The notes: generated by a model not told the origin, from the sequence alone. DNA of 64,000 bases from Anisus vortex (GCA_949126835.1 OX421497.1:13239132-13303131), one strand, 5' to 3'; numbered from the stretch's first letter, positions 46,507 through 57,940 are shown. Numbers and translations: made by a program.

Positions 46507-47133
46507 CTGAAATATAAATATAATTACTTAAGCATAAATACTGTTTGGAAACCGATAATAAATTGTACTATTTAAAAAAAAAATTAAAATATAATATTTA
46601 AAAAACGTGCATGTTAAAAATCTTTAGTGACAAACATAGACACTTATGCTACATTTTTAACGTTGGCTTGTTTGGAAAAATGGGTTGTAATTTGATTAGA
46701 CGATTTGTAGTGGAGAAAAACATCACGAAAAATCAAAAATGAGGTTTAATAAAAGTGCGTGAAAACCACTCAAAACCTGTATACTTCAAATCCGAGTTAA
46801 CTGATACTAAATGATATGAATTATGTTGATAACGTAAAAAAATTAAAAAAAAATGTATCTGTTTATATTCTAATATTAATAATTGTAACAAAACAGGTAA
46901 AAAGAACACGTCGATTTTCCCTCTAAAAAATGATAGGTTAAATATAAAAAAAGTTTGATAATAATATTTTTAAAAAATGATATAAAACAAAAAGTTACAA
47001 ACCTTTTTTATAGTTAATTTGTAACAGTGTTTCTTTTCTACGGATTTTTTAAAATTCAAGTTGGCTAGTGCTGACAACTAAGAGTAACGTTTACTCTTCC
47101 AAAGTGTATAGTGTGTTTCTCCGATTTTTGGAG

Positions 47134-47141
47134 TATTTATA
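47134..47141 (-). promoter_or_regulatory. Possible TATA box of the secreted-protein gene
   Basis: TATAAATA on the minus strand, about 630 bases upstream of the ATG. A 5'-UTR exon would lie roughly between 47,110 and 47,000, followed by an intron ending in the TTTCAG acceptor at the ATG. No other clear TATA box lies between; expression data would decide. Confidence 0.35.
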
Positions 47142-47791
47142 ATGGGACATTTTATGTATATTTGACACACAATATCTGTTCAATTTCAGGTAGAATAATT
47201 TATACATTTACATTGAATGTTTTAATCCTCACGAATTATAATAAGAATACTAATGATGCATCTTAAAAAAATAGAACAGCGAACTCATCGAAATTTGATA
47301 GACGTTTTTACGTGTAGATCAATACTCTACGTATAGATTGAAACAATCATCAAACAATTATTTCTTTTAATCACAAGCTTCATTTGTATTCTAGAGACAG
47401 CTGGAGGTAAGATTAAGTTATAAGTCACAATGATGTCTAACTAGTAATGACTATATTATAGAGTCGTACACGACCAGGTAGATCGGTTTGTTCGGCTAGA
47501 TCATAGGTTCTCAACCTTTTTCGGCTCACCGCCCCTTTTTACAATTTTTTTTCCGCTCACCGCCCCCAACTTAAGTTTAGCTTCCCCTCTCCAACCTTTG
47601 CACTATAGTTTCCGCCTTTTTTTTTAGGCGGACTAGACTTTTTGTGTGATTTATTTTCTTTAAAAAAAATATGAAAAAGAAACATATTTTAAGAATTAAT
47701 TGATCAAAAATCGTTTGCCTGGTGTGTTGATAGTAGTTTGTTTATATGTGTTTCAATTTTGTTTGCAAAAGCCTTAGGTTTCCTCGCTTCA

Positions 47792-48168
47792 CTATTTGCA
47801 GCTTGTTTTTATTTTTTGACAACAAAATGGTAATAGCAGAAAATCCACTTTCCACAAAAGAGGGTGATAAAATTGCAATAAAAAATTGTTCCCAAAAATT
47901 ACAGACCTAGAGAAACTGATTGATTTTCTCCCAAAGAACTGCATTTGCTTTTCAAAAACTCGAGTACAGAATCCAAGTCTCATACTCATATGTTTAAACA
48001 GTCATCGTTTGCTAACCAACGCACCTCTGAGTGCAGTAGCCATCGCTTGTAGTCCTCGTCAAATATTTTTTTTTTTTGCCACAAAGTACATAAGAACAAT
48101 GAAGGCATAGTCAAAGACGTAATGAGAAAATTATAAAATTGGCAAACAATCAAAAATGATATCGTCAT
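47792..48168 (-). pseudogene. hAT transposase remnant
   Basis: Read on the minus strand: CQFYNFLITSLTMPSLFLCT, then DEDYKRWLLHSEVRWL and, after a frameshift, TRVFEKQMQFFGRKSISF. The (L)LHxEVRWL block followed by RVFE and a short helix is characteristic of ZBED5/FAM200-type hAT transposases. N-terminal and C-terminal parts are not recognisable. Non-functional. Confidence 0.75.
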
Positions 48169-48694
48169 CTGCTATTCTCAACTGCTTGGCATTCGCTCAT
48201 TTACTTTCAGCTTTTATTTCAATTTCCACCTGTGAACAGATTTTATTTTATATCAAAGCTGTTTTAAGCATAGGACCTACAAAGAGGTTATCTACACTTG
48301 ACCTCTCAATATATGATACAGACTTATTACATTTAAACGACCTTTTATGCTCATCTTCTTTAATTAAACATAAACATAATTAATTCTAAAACAATTTTAT
48401 AAAAAAATATTTGTATGATTAATTTTGAAATATAAGAGATTTATATAATAGCACAATATTATGTAATTTCTTCTATAAAAAAATTAATGGATTACATTTA
48501 TAATATTAAAATGATCAAACTGTAAAAAGTATTTGAACATTTTATAAATATTATATGACTAAATAATTTATATGTATATTTCTAAACATTCCAATAACTA
48601 CCCAGTTTGCATGATTACAGCGCATCTATATCGCTTAAGGATAGTGCTAGCTCCATCTACAGAGGATGTAATCTCGGCTAAACTGAGATCAAAA

Positions 48695-49194
48695 ATTTCT
48701 ATTAAAAAAAAGAATACATTAATGACACCTTTCGTCACCCGTCTTCAATAGGTGTTTCACTTTCCTTTGTCATATGTGACCCTTTCTTTGTTCTTTATAT
48801 ATACATTTAAGATCGCGCTTGGTGGTTTAAATTAAGATATATATCCCAAGGGATAGAACAATTGAAATGAAATGTACATAATTTCTACACACTTTGTTTT
48901 ATTTTTCTCCATATTACGTTGTTTTAAATATCTTACAGTTAATAATGGATGTTTACGGTTAATGCATGTTTAAAATAATTTGAATATGTATGGATGTTAA
49001 GCATGTATGTAAAAAAAAAGAAGAATGAATGAATTTAAATTTAAAGTTAGAAAACTTTTTGTCTCGTAAATTATTTTGTCTTATATCCCCTTAACTATGT
49101 ATGTACTGTTCTTCTATCCTCTTCTCTTCATTGTAAAATATATGAGATTGTACATGTAAAATCTTGAATAAACATATTTGAAAAAAAAAAAAAA
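48695..49194 (+). mobile_element. Polyadenylated retrocopy nested in the hAT element
   Basis: A 500-bp insert flanked by the direct repeat GAGATCAAAA (48,685-48,694 and 49,195-49,204). Its right end is AATAAA (about 49,167) followed 12 bases later by a run of about 14 A. Target duplication plus poly-A tail is the signature of LINE-driven retroposition. No ORF; it could be the 3' UTR of a cellular mRNA or of a LINE. Confidence 0.8.
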
Positions 49195-49608
49195 GAGATC
49201 AAAATATTAATAGCAGATGATAGAGCACAGTGATCGTATAACAGTGTTCACAGTCTGGTGAACCAACCGTAAGACCAGATGGCCGCATACCATATTTGCC
49301 AAATACTGTCCACTACCTCATCGAAAAGTCATTGCGATTCCCATCTCTGATTAGTGTAATAATATGTATGCCTACTGTTGGGGGATATCAGATATTTAGC
49401 AGCCCTTGCATTTACATAATATTTTATCCAAAAACTAATCGATTCAAATAGCTGAGGTGTTCAAATTATATCAGGTACGTTTGTACCGCCCACCTGCCCT
49501 TCACCGCCCCCGGGATTGTCAGCGCCCGCTCCCCCACAAGCCTCTCCTCGCCCCCCGGGGGCGATAACGCCCCCATTGAGAACCTATGGGCTAGATAGTC
49601 TATTGTAG

Positions 49609-49700
49609 TGGTCGGCAACCCTTTGATAATAGTGTGCCAAATTAGGATTTCTATTTCATTCAGTGTGCCAAAAGACTAGCTAGAAGTCACCCTGCTTTTT
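49609..49700 (+). mobile_element. hAT MITE, one end
   Basis: TAGTGGTCGGCAACCCTTTG and the following sequence (GTGTGCCAAATTAGGATTTC) match the inverted right half of the MITE at 38.1 kb. The other end was not found. It lies only about 20 bases from the larger hAT element. Confidence 0.55.
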
Positions 49701-50025
49701 CACTAAATTTCTTGAAGAAAAGACGTCAATGGGCCGTATTGCTGTTGAGAGTTAACACCCTTGCCCCTTATACAAGTCAATATTTTATGACTGACTTGTA
49801 ATTTTACTTTATTTATCTAAACTTTTTTTTAGTTTTTGTACGTACTAAACAAATTATTCATTGTCATGCTAGACATTAAAATTTGTGTTTATATCTATAA
49901 ACTATTTTTAGGCTAGACATTTTTTTTATAAAGTTCATTCCATTTTTGAGCACATTTAAAGTAACGAATCGCTAAGTATCTTAACAAATAATGAAAGGAC
50001 GGAGATGGCTGGATAACGTTTTTTG
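49701..50025. other. Intergenic, nothing recognised
   Basis: AT-rich, no ORF or repeat recognised. Confidence 0.5.
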
Positions 50026-50220
50026 CATGAAAAAGATCAGGCTTTAAAGCATAGTCATTAGCTTGAAAAGGGAAGAGGGGGAAGACTAAGGAAGAAGAAG
50101 AAGCAAAGGCGATGAACAAAACCTGGATTCAAAATAGCCTGCTCGACCATGATAAGGGTCATATCGGAGTTGCATGGCTGTCTTAAGTGCCGCAAGGAGC
50201 AACAAAGACATACGAAGCTG
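50026..50220 (+). pseudogene. Probable LINE tail remnant
   Basis: Degraded reading frames give EAKAMNKTWIQN and, shifted, SCMAVLSAARSNKDIR, resembling the ends of LINE ORF2 proteins. Short and full of frameshifts. Confidence 0.4.
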
Positions 50221-53074
50221 TAACTAGTCTACTTATAGACAACAGAATGTTGGGCGATGGCGATAGCCCTTAACAAAACTAATTATTTGGTAAAAACTGA
50301 AAGACAGGTCCATAGTAAAAATGGCTGTTCTAGTAATTATTAGATTTTATTTTTGTAAAAAAAAAAAAATTTTGCACCTACAGCTATACATTGAAAAAAA
50401 AATACTACAATATTGATAAGCCCATACTTGATTCTCAATTTAGAAAATAAGTTTTCATTGGAAGAAATACGATTAAATTTATGTTTACTTCTATTTCATT
50501 TGTTAACTTTAGAAATTTTCTTTGTGTATGTTTTGTGTCTGTTTGTATGTGTCAAGTCTTATTATGTTTTCAGTTACCGTACTTAATTTTTCAGTGAAAT
50601 AAACTAAATTAGTTTCATTTTAATTAATCCATGTTTATTTAGATCTTTAAATAAAAATAGGGACTTCAATAACTTTGCAATAAAAGCTTTCCCACAAATC
50701 ATTCCTACAAGTTAATTAACATATTAGACAGAAGGGTCAATACAATGTTTACCTTTTAATTCAAGCATTTTCTTTTTAGCTTTTAACAAGACACAGAGTA
50801 GAATACGTCTGACTGTTAGATGACTGTTAGATCCAATTCTCGGGATTAAAGTAAGGATACGGTTGGGGCCATCTCTCTCAATCATTGGTTTGCCAGCCTT
50901 TATTTACGATTCCACTCACGACTTCTGTATGTGACATACAGCTTGGTTTGCTGAGCAAGATGTAGACCAGGTCAAGATTTAATTGGTAGAGGGAACTGTA
51001 GGTTTAATCAGAGCCATTCTTTCGACACTTCAGCAGGTTTCACGCCCCCATGACCCGTCTCCGACTATCTTACAGTAATTATGTCAACATTTTTAATGGT
51101 ATTTTTAACCCCATTCCTCCCTAGTCAACAACTTTCAAATTACACGGTAATATACAGTACTTTTCATGACTTTTATAATGCAGACTATTTTCTTTGTTAA
51201 AATAGTTATTTTTAATATAAAAAAAATATTGTATACATTGTTTTGAAGGTATTTTATACACATTTTAAAAACGTTTAGCTGTTGATGCCGATGGAGAAAT
51301 ACTGTATTGCGATAAGTAGATGACTTGAGCTTCTCGAATGTTTAAAATTCACAGCAAATATACCACTTTTACTAATTTTGTACTAGCGGTCTTTGTCATG
51401 ACGGTACTACATCTCACATTAGTAACAATTGAGAATTTTAAAATACCAATGACTGATACTTTTATATAACAGAATACATTTTTTAAATGCCAATGACTAC
51501 TATTTTATATAACAGAATACATTTAAAAACTATCAAGTACTATTCCTTTTACTATTCCCCTAAATAATGAAACTAAAAAAAAATAATCTTTAAATTATAT
51601 TTAGAGCATTCTATAATTGGTGACAGTTTCAATAAATCCCTCGCCCGCCGCAGTACCAAAACTAATATTTACTTTCTAATTAATACAGAAACTTGGAAAA
51701 AATGTATGTAACTAAACAAACAAATAATTAGCCAGGACAACAAAATCGTTTAAACGCATCCCAAAATTGTTTCGGGTCACTTTAACAAATTTAATTGGGA
51801 AATTTTCTGAATGAAATTGTTCCGTGTTGATTCAATAAGTAGGCTGTGTTTGAACTCCCAATTAACACGCTAGGTTGAACATTGGTTAAAAATGTATTTA
51901 ATTAGCTGTTGTGTTCTTTTTTCTAGTGTTAAGGGGAGCGATGGGGAAAAACCGTGACACCCATGTAAGCAATCAGACATGTAAACTATCAACGGAGACT
52001 AAGCGCTGAAATTCTGTAATTAGATGTAAATATAATCATCTGCTAATTATCTTTCAAACCATTTCATTTTTTTAAAGATTTTTTTAAATAACAAATCAAT
52101 GTGTACTAGGTGGTTGATACAATGACAAACTGACATTAGGATTTTAATTGTTACAATTCTCATGTCTCTGTCAAAAGCGCGAGGTGTCTTTGTATTGCCA
52201 AATTATAAATGTCAAACTTAGACAACGTCCAAATGGCGGTTGAAGGAAACAAGCCATCTGCAATTAGTTTCCTTTACTAGTTAAATAACCTTTGGATACA
52301 CCTACTAGACTTTGCAATTAAATTTTAATTACAAATGAAATTTAAGACATTGACACTTATATACACAGTGAAATAAAATAGAGATTGAGGCAAAGCTAAA
52401 AAATAGAAATAGAACTAAACTAGACACTCGCTCCATAGAAGCGAACATTTAGGCAAGACAGTATTTGAGTTATAGAACTAAACTAGACACTCGCTCCATA
52501 GAAGCGAACATTTAGGCAATACAGTATTTGAGTTATAATGCTGATTCATTTGTAACAATGAGTTGGACTAAAAGTATTTACAGTGTATGTATTATCACAT
52601 TTTTATTCTAATCATATTTGATATCAATCAGATTTGAAAACCACAACTCGTTCAAAGGTCTATAAATAAAGTTTTCATTGAGATCAAATTGTCACTGCGG
52701 TCGCTAATGAAAATATCCAAATGTCTACTGAGACTAAAAGCATACATAGAATGTATGTCAGCTTAACTATCTTGATATCAGGATTCTGTATGCATTTCCT
52801 ATACTATTTCATTCACGTTATCTTTATATAAGATAAGATTTCTTCGTCGAACCAAAAAGGAAATGTGGTTTGTACAGTGCAGATGTTTATACAATACAAT
52901 ATAGCTATGTTTAAAACACCAAAGAGTGATTTGTTCAGTTCAATTTTCTTTTGCTAAAGTAAAGGTGTAATAGATACTTAGAATCAAAAACAAACAGATC
53001 AATTAATAGTTTTTAAGTCAGATATAAAAATTTGAAGAAAAGGTATCAACTCAAAACAAACATAAGACTTCGAG
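50221..53074. other. Intergenic, upstream of GPCR 3
   Basis: AT-rich. Contents: a loose duplication at 51,445-51,530 (TATATAACAGAATACATTT twice) and the 63-bp tandem duplication listed next. A TATAAAAA at about 53,023 could serve the receptor gene. No other gene seen. Confidence 0.5.
52411..52536 (+). repeat. 63-bp tandem duplication
   Basis: Two units (52,411-52,473 and 52,474-52,536) containing AGACACTCGCTCCATAGAAG, differing at one position (GGCAAGAC versus GGCAATAC). It lies about 540 bases upstream of GPCR 3. Confidence 0.9.
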
Positions 53075-54181
53075 ATGTTATCAAATAACACCCAGCTGAT
53101 AGTTCAGCCATCCAAAGATGTAGGTTTTGGAGATTTTATCCCTCCGGACATTCTTATGACCGGGGGTCAGCGGCGTCTGATGGAGATCATCGTCGACATC
53201 ACCTTTAACTTCATCATCTCCTTCACCGGCATCTTCACCAACATCATCGTCATCACGGTCTTCGCCAAGCAAGGCTTCAAGGACAGCGTCAACATCTCCA
53301 TGACAACTATCGCCGCCTGGGACCTGGTCAAGAGCCTCGGGGGCGCCATGCAGCGCATGTCCGGGCCCATCGGCATCTGGTCTCCGTCGGCGGCGCAGAG
53401 CTGGTCGAACATCTGCCTGGTCATCTTCAACTACCTGGTGTCCTTCTCGACGTACGTGACCAGTGTCCTTGCGGCCTACGTGGCCGTGGAGCGGTGCCTC
53501 TGCGTCACCATGCCGCTCAAGGTCAAGTGGCTTCTCACCCCCAAAGTATCCTTCACTATCTGCGTCCTAGTTTCCTTCACAGTCTTTGGCTGTTTCGCTG
53601 TCATATTCGGCATCTACGACGTGGTCTGGGTGTGGGATCCGCTCTACAACGCGACCATAGCGATCTACCAGTACAACTCCTTCTCCACCGAGCACAGCCT
53701 CGCCCTGTTCGCCTACTACAACCTGTCCGGGACCCTCTGGCCCCTGGTCAGCCTGGTGGTCATCGTCGTGTCGGCAATCATCATCTCCGCCAAGCTGCGC
53801 CAGGCGTCCAAGTTCCGCAGCCAGCACACCCAGGGCGGAACCGTTCCGACGAAATCTGCCCCACCGACCGCTGGTCAGCCGGTCAACAAGCAACTAACTA
53901 ACCGTGACCAAAAAGTCGTGAAAATGCTATTGGTCATTATAGTTCTCTACATAGTGAACCTGAGTCCACGCGTCGCTCATTACCTGGCCAAGTACTTCAT
54001 CAAAGAGTACTACTACCTGCGCCAGTACCACAACCTGGCCTCTGCCATGGCTTACATAGTCTTCTTCTTTGACTATCTCAACGGATGCGTTGGTCTGTTT
54101 GTCTTTCTTTCCATGAGCTCGTCTTTCAGAGCGACATATAAACAATTGTTTCCGGTCTGTTCCTTCAACTCCAAAAAATAA
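53075..54181 (+). CDS. Class-A GPCR, GC-rich candidate chemoreceptor (GPCR 3)
   Basis: Intronless 368-residue receptor. Approximate helices are 38-63, 72-90, 111-139, 158-182, 213-240, 281-302 and 320-345. Marks are N57 in helix 1, D83 in AAWDLVK of helix 2 and ERC (139-141) followed by LCVTMPLKVK, matching GPCR 1 and 2. Helix 7 has LNGCVGLFVF instead of NPxxY. A possible lipidation cysteine lies in FPVCSF near the C-terminus. Glycosylation sites include NNT (4-6) and NAT (192-194). The second extracellular loop has no cysteine. It belongs to the same superfamily branch as GPCR 1 and 2 but a distant subfamily, with a longer third intracellular loop (240-280). Codons end mostly in C or G, unlike its AT-rich neighbours. 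AATAAA overlaps the stop. Ligand unknown. Confidence 0.88.
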   Translation: MLSNNTQLIVQPSKDVGFGDFIPPDILMTGGQRRLMEIIVDITFNFIISFTGIFTNIIVITVFAKQGFKDSVNISMTTIAAWDLVKSLGGAMQRMSGPIGIWSPSAAQSWSNICLVIFNYLVSFSTYVTSVLAAYVAVERCLCVTMPLKVKWLLTPKVSFTICVLVSFTVFGCFAVIFGIYDVVWVWDPLYNATIAIYQYNSFSTEHSLALFAYYNLSGTLWPLVSLVVIVVSAIIISAKLRQASKFRSQHTQGGTVPTKSAPPTAGQPVNKQLTNRDQKVVKMLLVIIVLYIVNLSPRVAHYLAKYFIKEYYYLRQYHNLASAMAYIVFFFDYLNGCVGLFVFLSMSSSFRATYKQLFPVCSFNSKK

Positions 54182-54913
54182 ATGTGGTACATTGATTCAT
54201 GTGGTCAACTATTATTTTGTCTAGTATTTACTAAAATATTATGTCTTTAAATTTACATAATCCATTCGTTATAGTCATTGGTTTTGAGTTTTATTTACTT
54301 TTATCAGTAAGTCGAAAAGCTTGTTAAATAGAAATAATATTATTTCTTCTAAACTTTTAAAGAAGATTTAGCTATGATTAGATATCGTAGAAGGCTGTTA
54401 TTCAAATTTTTGAATAAGCATCCCTTGTGTTCTTGATAGTGACTTGTTCAACAACCCATTCCATGCTCCGAAAGCCGCACGGTAAGAAAAATAAATAAAC
54501 AGTTCTTGCATTTATGAAACAGAAAAGTGTTTTTATCCCTAGATCTAAGTTTTTCAAAGAATGAATCAAGTTTTTTTGGGGGCATTTCCAAAGTCTGACC
54601 CAGTCAAACTCTGGATGTGCAGCCCTGCAATCACGTGTTAGAGATAGAACAGAAGATGTTTCTCGCGGAGAAAAAAGGCAACGTTAAATTTCTTGATACA
54701 TGTAAACAAAAATGTAAATAACGAACTATAAATTTATATCTGCTGCTAAATGTATTTAATTATAGTGTTTAAATAGTAAAAAAAAAGTATTTCGTTAAAA
54801 TAAAAGAAGTTGTATGATAACTTTATTAAGGACGCTATTTTCAAGCTATACTAAGTATTATCATGCTATTCTATGAATTAGGTGAGCATTTTGTTTTTGT
54901 CCTGGATCATTTG
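54182..54913. other. Intergenic, nothing recognised
   Basis: AT-rich; no ORF or repeat. Confidence 0.55.
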
Positions 54914-55125
54914 TTAGAAATTAATATCCAAGCGCTGCAATTCTGCCTGCAACCCCGGCAGAAGGTCAAAGGGCAAGAGTCCGTTGAGCCTTAGCAAAGC
55001 GTCGAAGTCTGCAATCAAACTAATTTTGTGAAAGTAGACAGCCAATAATCTAACAGCTGCCACCAATTCTGCGAGTGTGGAGTAGCCTGCGTACGATTTC
55101 TCTATGTTTGCGCCTGCATCGTCCT
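54914..55125 (-). CDS. Probable last exon of a small secreted-protein gene
   Basis: A 3'-terminal exon: acceptor TTTCAG ends at 55,126, then about 70 codons beginning EDDAGANIEKSYAGY or DDAGANIEK (a second AG lies two bases further) and ending LQRLDINF with a TAA stop. The product is acidic to neutral and leucine-rich (LNGLLPFDLLPGLQAEL). An upstream signal-peptide-like ORF starts at 56,157 (MKAVIGLLLISLIGYVLLLK), directly after an acceptor-like TTGTTTAG, as in the 46.5-kb gene. No strong GT donor connects them; a GC donor after the last lysine would keep the frame with the second acceptor. Family not recognised. Confidence 0.45.
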
Positions 55126-55309
55126 CTGAAAGTTGTATCAAAATTTAGAGTTAGGGGGTTGCATGGTAGGAGATGGCAATAAGACGTTATTTTAAAACTT
55201 GAAATTATTGCAGTTGTAGTTTAATCTGACAAAATCGTGTTTATAGAGAATTTGGCTTATTATAGTGGATCATGTAAGCAACATATATACATTGTAAGTA
55301 AAGCAACCT

Positions 55310-55530
55310 ATTCGGACTCATTTTATCTACATGGACAGCGAAATACCGTTTACCAGTTTCCGTGGACATGATCTACTCGTGGATTGTCAGGCCAGTACAA
55401 TGCCCACCAGACGTTTCTTTGCCATAACTACTCTCAGGTGCCCATCAGAGCTGGGTAGACTGAAACCCTTCAGACCTGAACAAAAACCTAGTTTCACTAA
55501 CCCTTTTTATCTACACATAGTTTCCGTACA
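55310..55530 (-). mobile_element. SINE (tRNA-derived family), 3' part
   Basis: Minus-strand sequence shares CAGTCTACCCAGCTCTGATG, GGGCATTGTACTGGCC and CCACGGAAACTGGTAAACG with the 58.8-kb copy. The head with Pol III boxes is missing. Confidence 0.7.
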
Positions 55531-56594
55531 TAAGGAATGTAAATACAAGGAAACAATAAAATGATTATCAAGAGAAAAAACTACAAAGAAAACTTAATGT
55601 AAAAGCTTAAACGTATAATAAACTAAAACAAGAGAATGTACAGCTATAGGCAAATGTTTAGTCGTTGGTTGTATTATTGACTGAAATTATATCCTGCGGC
55701 CAGGAGCTCGTGTTTCACGAGGCGCATCCTTTTCTAGTTGCTATTCATGGTTTGTAATTGAATACCAGTTTATGTCTCTGTGAATAATTTGCAATTCTAG
55801 CAATTTCTTAAATCAACATAAAATAATGCAATTAAAAAAAGTAGGCCTATTTTATAAATGAAATGTATAGAAAATGTCCTTTTGTCCCCATCATTTTAAC
55901 CATATGTGCGTCAATATCGCACAAACTAATATATTATTATTATAAACTAACTCAAAGCACTTATCTACTTTAACATTTTGCATCATTCTCCTTATATTCT
56001 TTTCCAGTTAAGTGAAGTAGGTCAAACGAAAATTAAAAAATATACGGTATGTGCGTAATTTAACTTGTTGAATGCAAATTTATGTAAATTTAATTGCCTT
56101 CAACAGCAGCACATATCCAATCAAAGAAATCAATAGCAACCCGATAACAGCCTTCATCTAAACAAAACAACAAAATATTATTTGTTTATTTTAGGATTAA
56201 GTCAATGTTTGTGGATTGACATTGCAAAATGAAAAAAGCCTGATGCTTCTAATAAGGCTTTGTTATTCATATGGTATGCTTTGTTTTGGTCCCGAATGTA
56301 TTTAGCAATTGGTTTTAATGTAATGGACAAGTGGATTGACTCCCAGCTCTCCTGTGTAAAGGGAACGTTTTGGGGACTCTCAGGCGCTTAGGCATATTGA
56401 GCTGGACATAGAATCCTCTAGTATGCCTTGTTTCACTAGGCCTTAGAACCAAACAAGGTAAGCGATATGAAATCTACATTTTAGTGACAGAAAGGCAAAA
56501 AAAAATCTCAGAATGCATCAAAATTTGATCACCTGATGTTCTGAAAGCCATATTCGAAGATCTTACTCCAATGTTGATTAATTATTTCTTGTAG
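55531..56594. other. Intergenic; candidate signal-peptide ORF
   Basis: AT-rich. The only item of note is the minus-strand ORF 56,157-56,080 (25 codons, hydrophobic start) discussed with the exon at 54.9 kb. Confidence 0.4.
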
Positions 56595-56605
56595 ACAGAT
56601 CTACA

Positions 56606-57361
56606 ATGTTAATTGAAAGATGCATCCAGATGCAAAAAGACCTGTATCTATGCTTTATAGATTATTCTAAGGCATTTGACAAAGTCAAACATCAAGATCT
56701 ATTTAATATATTACAAGATCTGGACATAGATGGTAAAGACCTCAGAATAATAAGAAATCTATACTGGGAGCAAGAAGCTGCCATTAGATATGAAGGGGAG
56801 TTAAGTGCATTCAAACCAATAAAGAGAGGAGTAAGACAGGGATGTGTTTTATCACCAGACCTCTTCAACATCTACAGTGAAATAATACTCCGGAATATCG
56901 AACACCTAGATGGTATTAAAGTTGGAGGAAAGAATATAAATAATCTGAGATATGCAGATGACACAGTACTAATAGCAGAATCAGAAATTGCCCTGCAAAC
57001 TATTCTAAATAAGGTAGTAGAAGAGAGCCGACTTAAAGGATTAACACTCAATCTCAGTAAGACCGAAGTAATGGTAATCTCTAAGAAAAGACAACCTCCA
57101 AGATGCTCTTTATCCAGTGAAGGTGAAAACATCAAGCAAATCTGTTCTTTCCAGTATCTAGGCTATACAATAACACAGGAAGACAAATGCAACAAAGAAA
57201 TAAAGAGAAGAATCGCAATAGCTAAAAACAGCTTCATGAGCTTAAGCAGTATCATGAAAAACAGGAATATCAGAATATGTACCAAAATGCGCATACTGAA
57301 GGGGTATGTTTGGTCTGTTCTTCTATATGGATGTGAATGTTGGACTATTGACAAGTCTTAA
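56606..57361 (+). pseudogene. LINE reverse transcriptase, interrupted (first part)
   Basis: 251 codons of an RT. Motif A is CFIDYSKAFDKV (D19), motif B region RQGCVLSPDLFN (78-89), motif C LRYADD (YADD 116-119), followed by thumb-like sequence and CWTIDKS, where the inserted element supplies the stop. All visible RT catalytic aspartates are present. The open frame extends a few codons upstream of the first ATG, as expected for a 5'-truncated ORF2. A recent copy, killed by truncation and insertion. Confidence 0.88.
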
Positions 57362-57934
57362 TGAGGCGTGAACTTTTGAACCCGTATGTTCGTGAACTTC
57401 CTGTTCTATTTTTAAACTAATAAACAAAAAAAAAGCATGCTTTTGCTGGTGTTTGACAATTGATTTCAACCTCGACGGCCAGTTCTAGTCTTTTAGAATT
57501 AAACAAAGGATACAATATTAGTTATGAGGAATCCGTTTTTAGCATCAAAAGTGAACAGGCGATAATTAATACTCAAGTGTTAGTCGCGTGACGTTAAATT
57601 TTTATTTGTTTACAAAATAAATGAGTCAAGAGTTGCGTTTTCTTGGTTATTGAAAAACAAAATGCGTAAATTCATAAAAACGAATAACAAAAATTCTTTT
57701 GCATTAAGCAATAAGTTTGATATTTTAAAAAGGTGATTATTCCCTTCTGACTTTCACAATACATTGTTTTGTTTTGTAAACATCTATTGGAAATGAAATA
57801 AATTTTAATCCCCAACAAATTTGAGTACAACCAGTAAAGTAGCACACAGACATTGTTTCGAAGAAATTGATCGAATAAGAACGGAAATGTTTTTGCACGT
57901 GACCTTTTATGCATGCATACACGTTAAGACTTGT
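57351..57934. mobile_element. 584-bp non-autonomous DNA transposon inside the LINE
   Basis: Terminal inverted repeats ACAAGTCTTAA and TTAAGACTTGT match over 11 bases. Flanks CTATTG and CCATTG (57,345-57,350 and 57,935-57,940) look like a target duplication with one mismatch, or a 4-bp ATTG. AT-rich and non-coding; superfamily not decided. Confidence 0.75.
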
Positions 57935-57940
57935 CCATTG

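Larger units (their letters stand above)
47502..49588 (-). mobile_element. hAT transposon, 2087 bp, with nested insertion
   Basis: Ends CATAGGTTCTCAACC and, inverted, CATAGGTTCTCAATG. The 8-bp duplication GGCTAGAT is at 47,494-47,501 and 49,589-49,596. GC-rich subterminal stretches (CACCGCCCC type) occur at both ends. Inside are a broken transposase on the minus strand and a retrocopy. The two ends are complete, so the boundary is firm. Confidence 0.93.

Noticed and set aside
48156..48383. Plus-strand ORF with CEQ-like motif as a hAT dimerisation domain
   Set aside because: The stronger, longer transposase match (FYNFLI to LLHSEVRWL) is on the opposite strand of the same element.
53081..53893. 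Minus-strand and alternative-frame ORFs inside the GC-rich GPCR gene
   Set aside because: GC-rich coding sequence leaves few stops in other frames; translations are low in complexity and lack domains.
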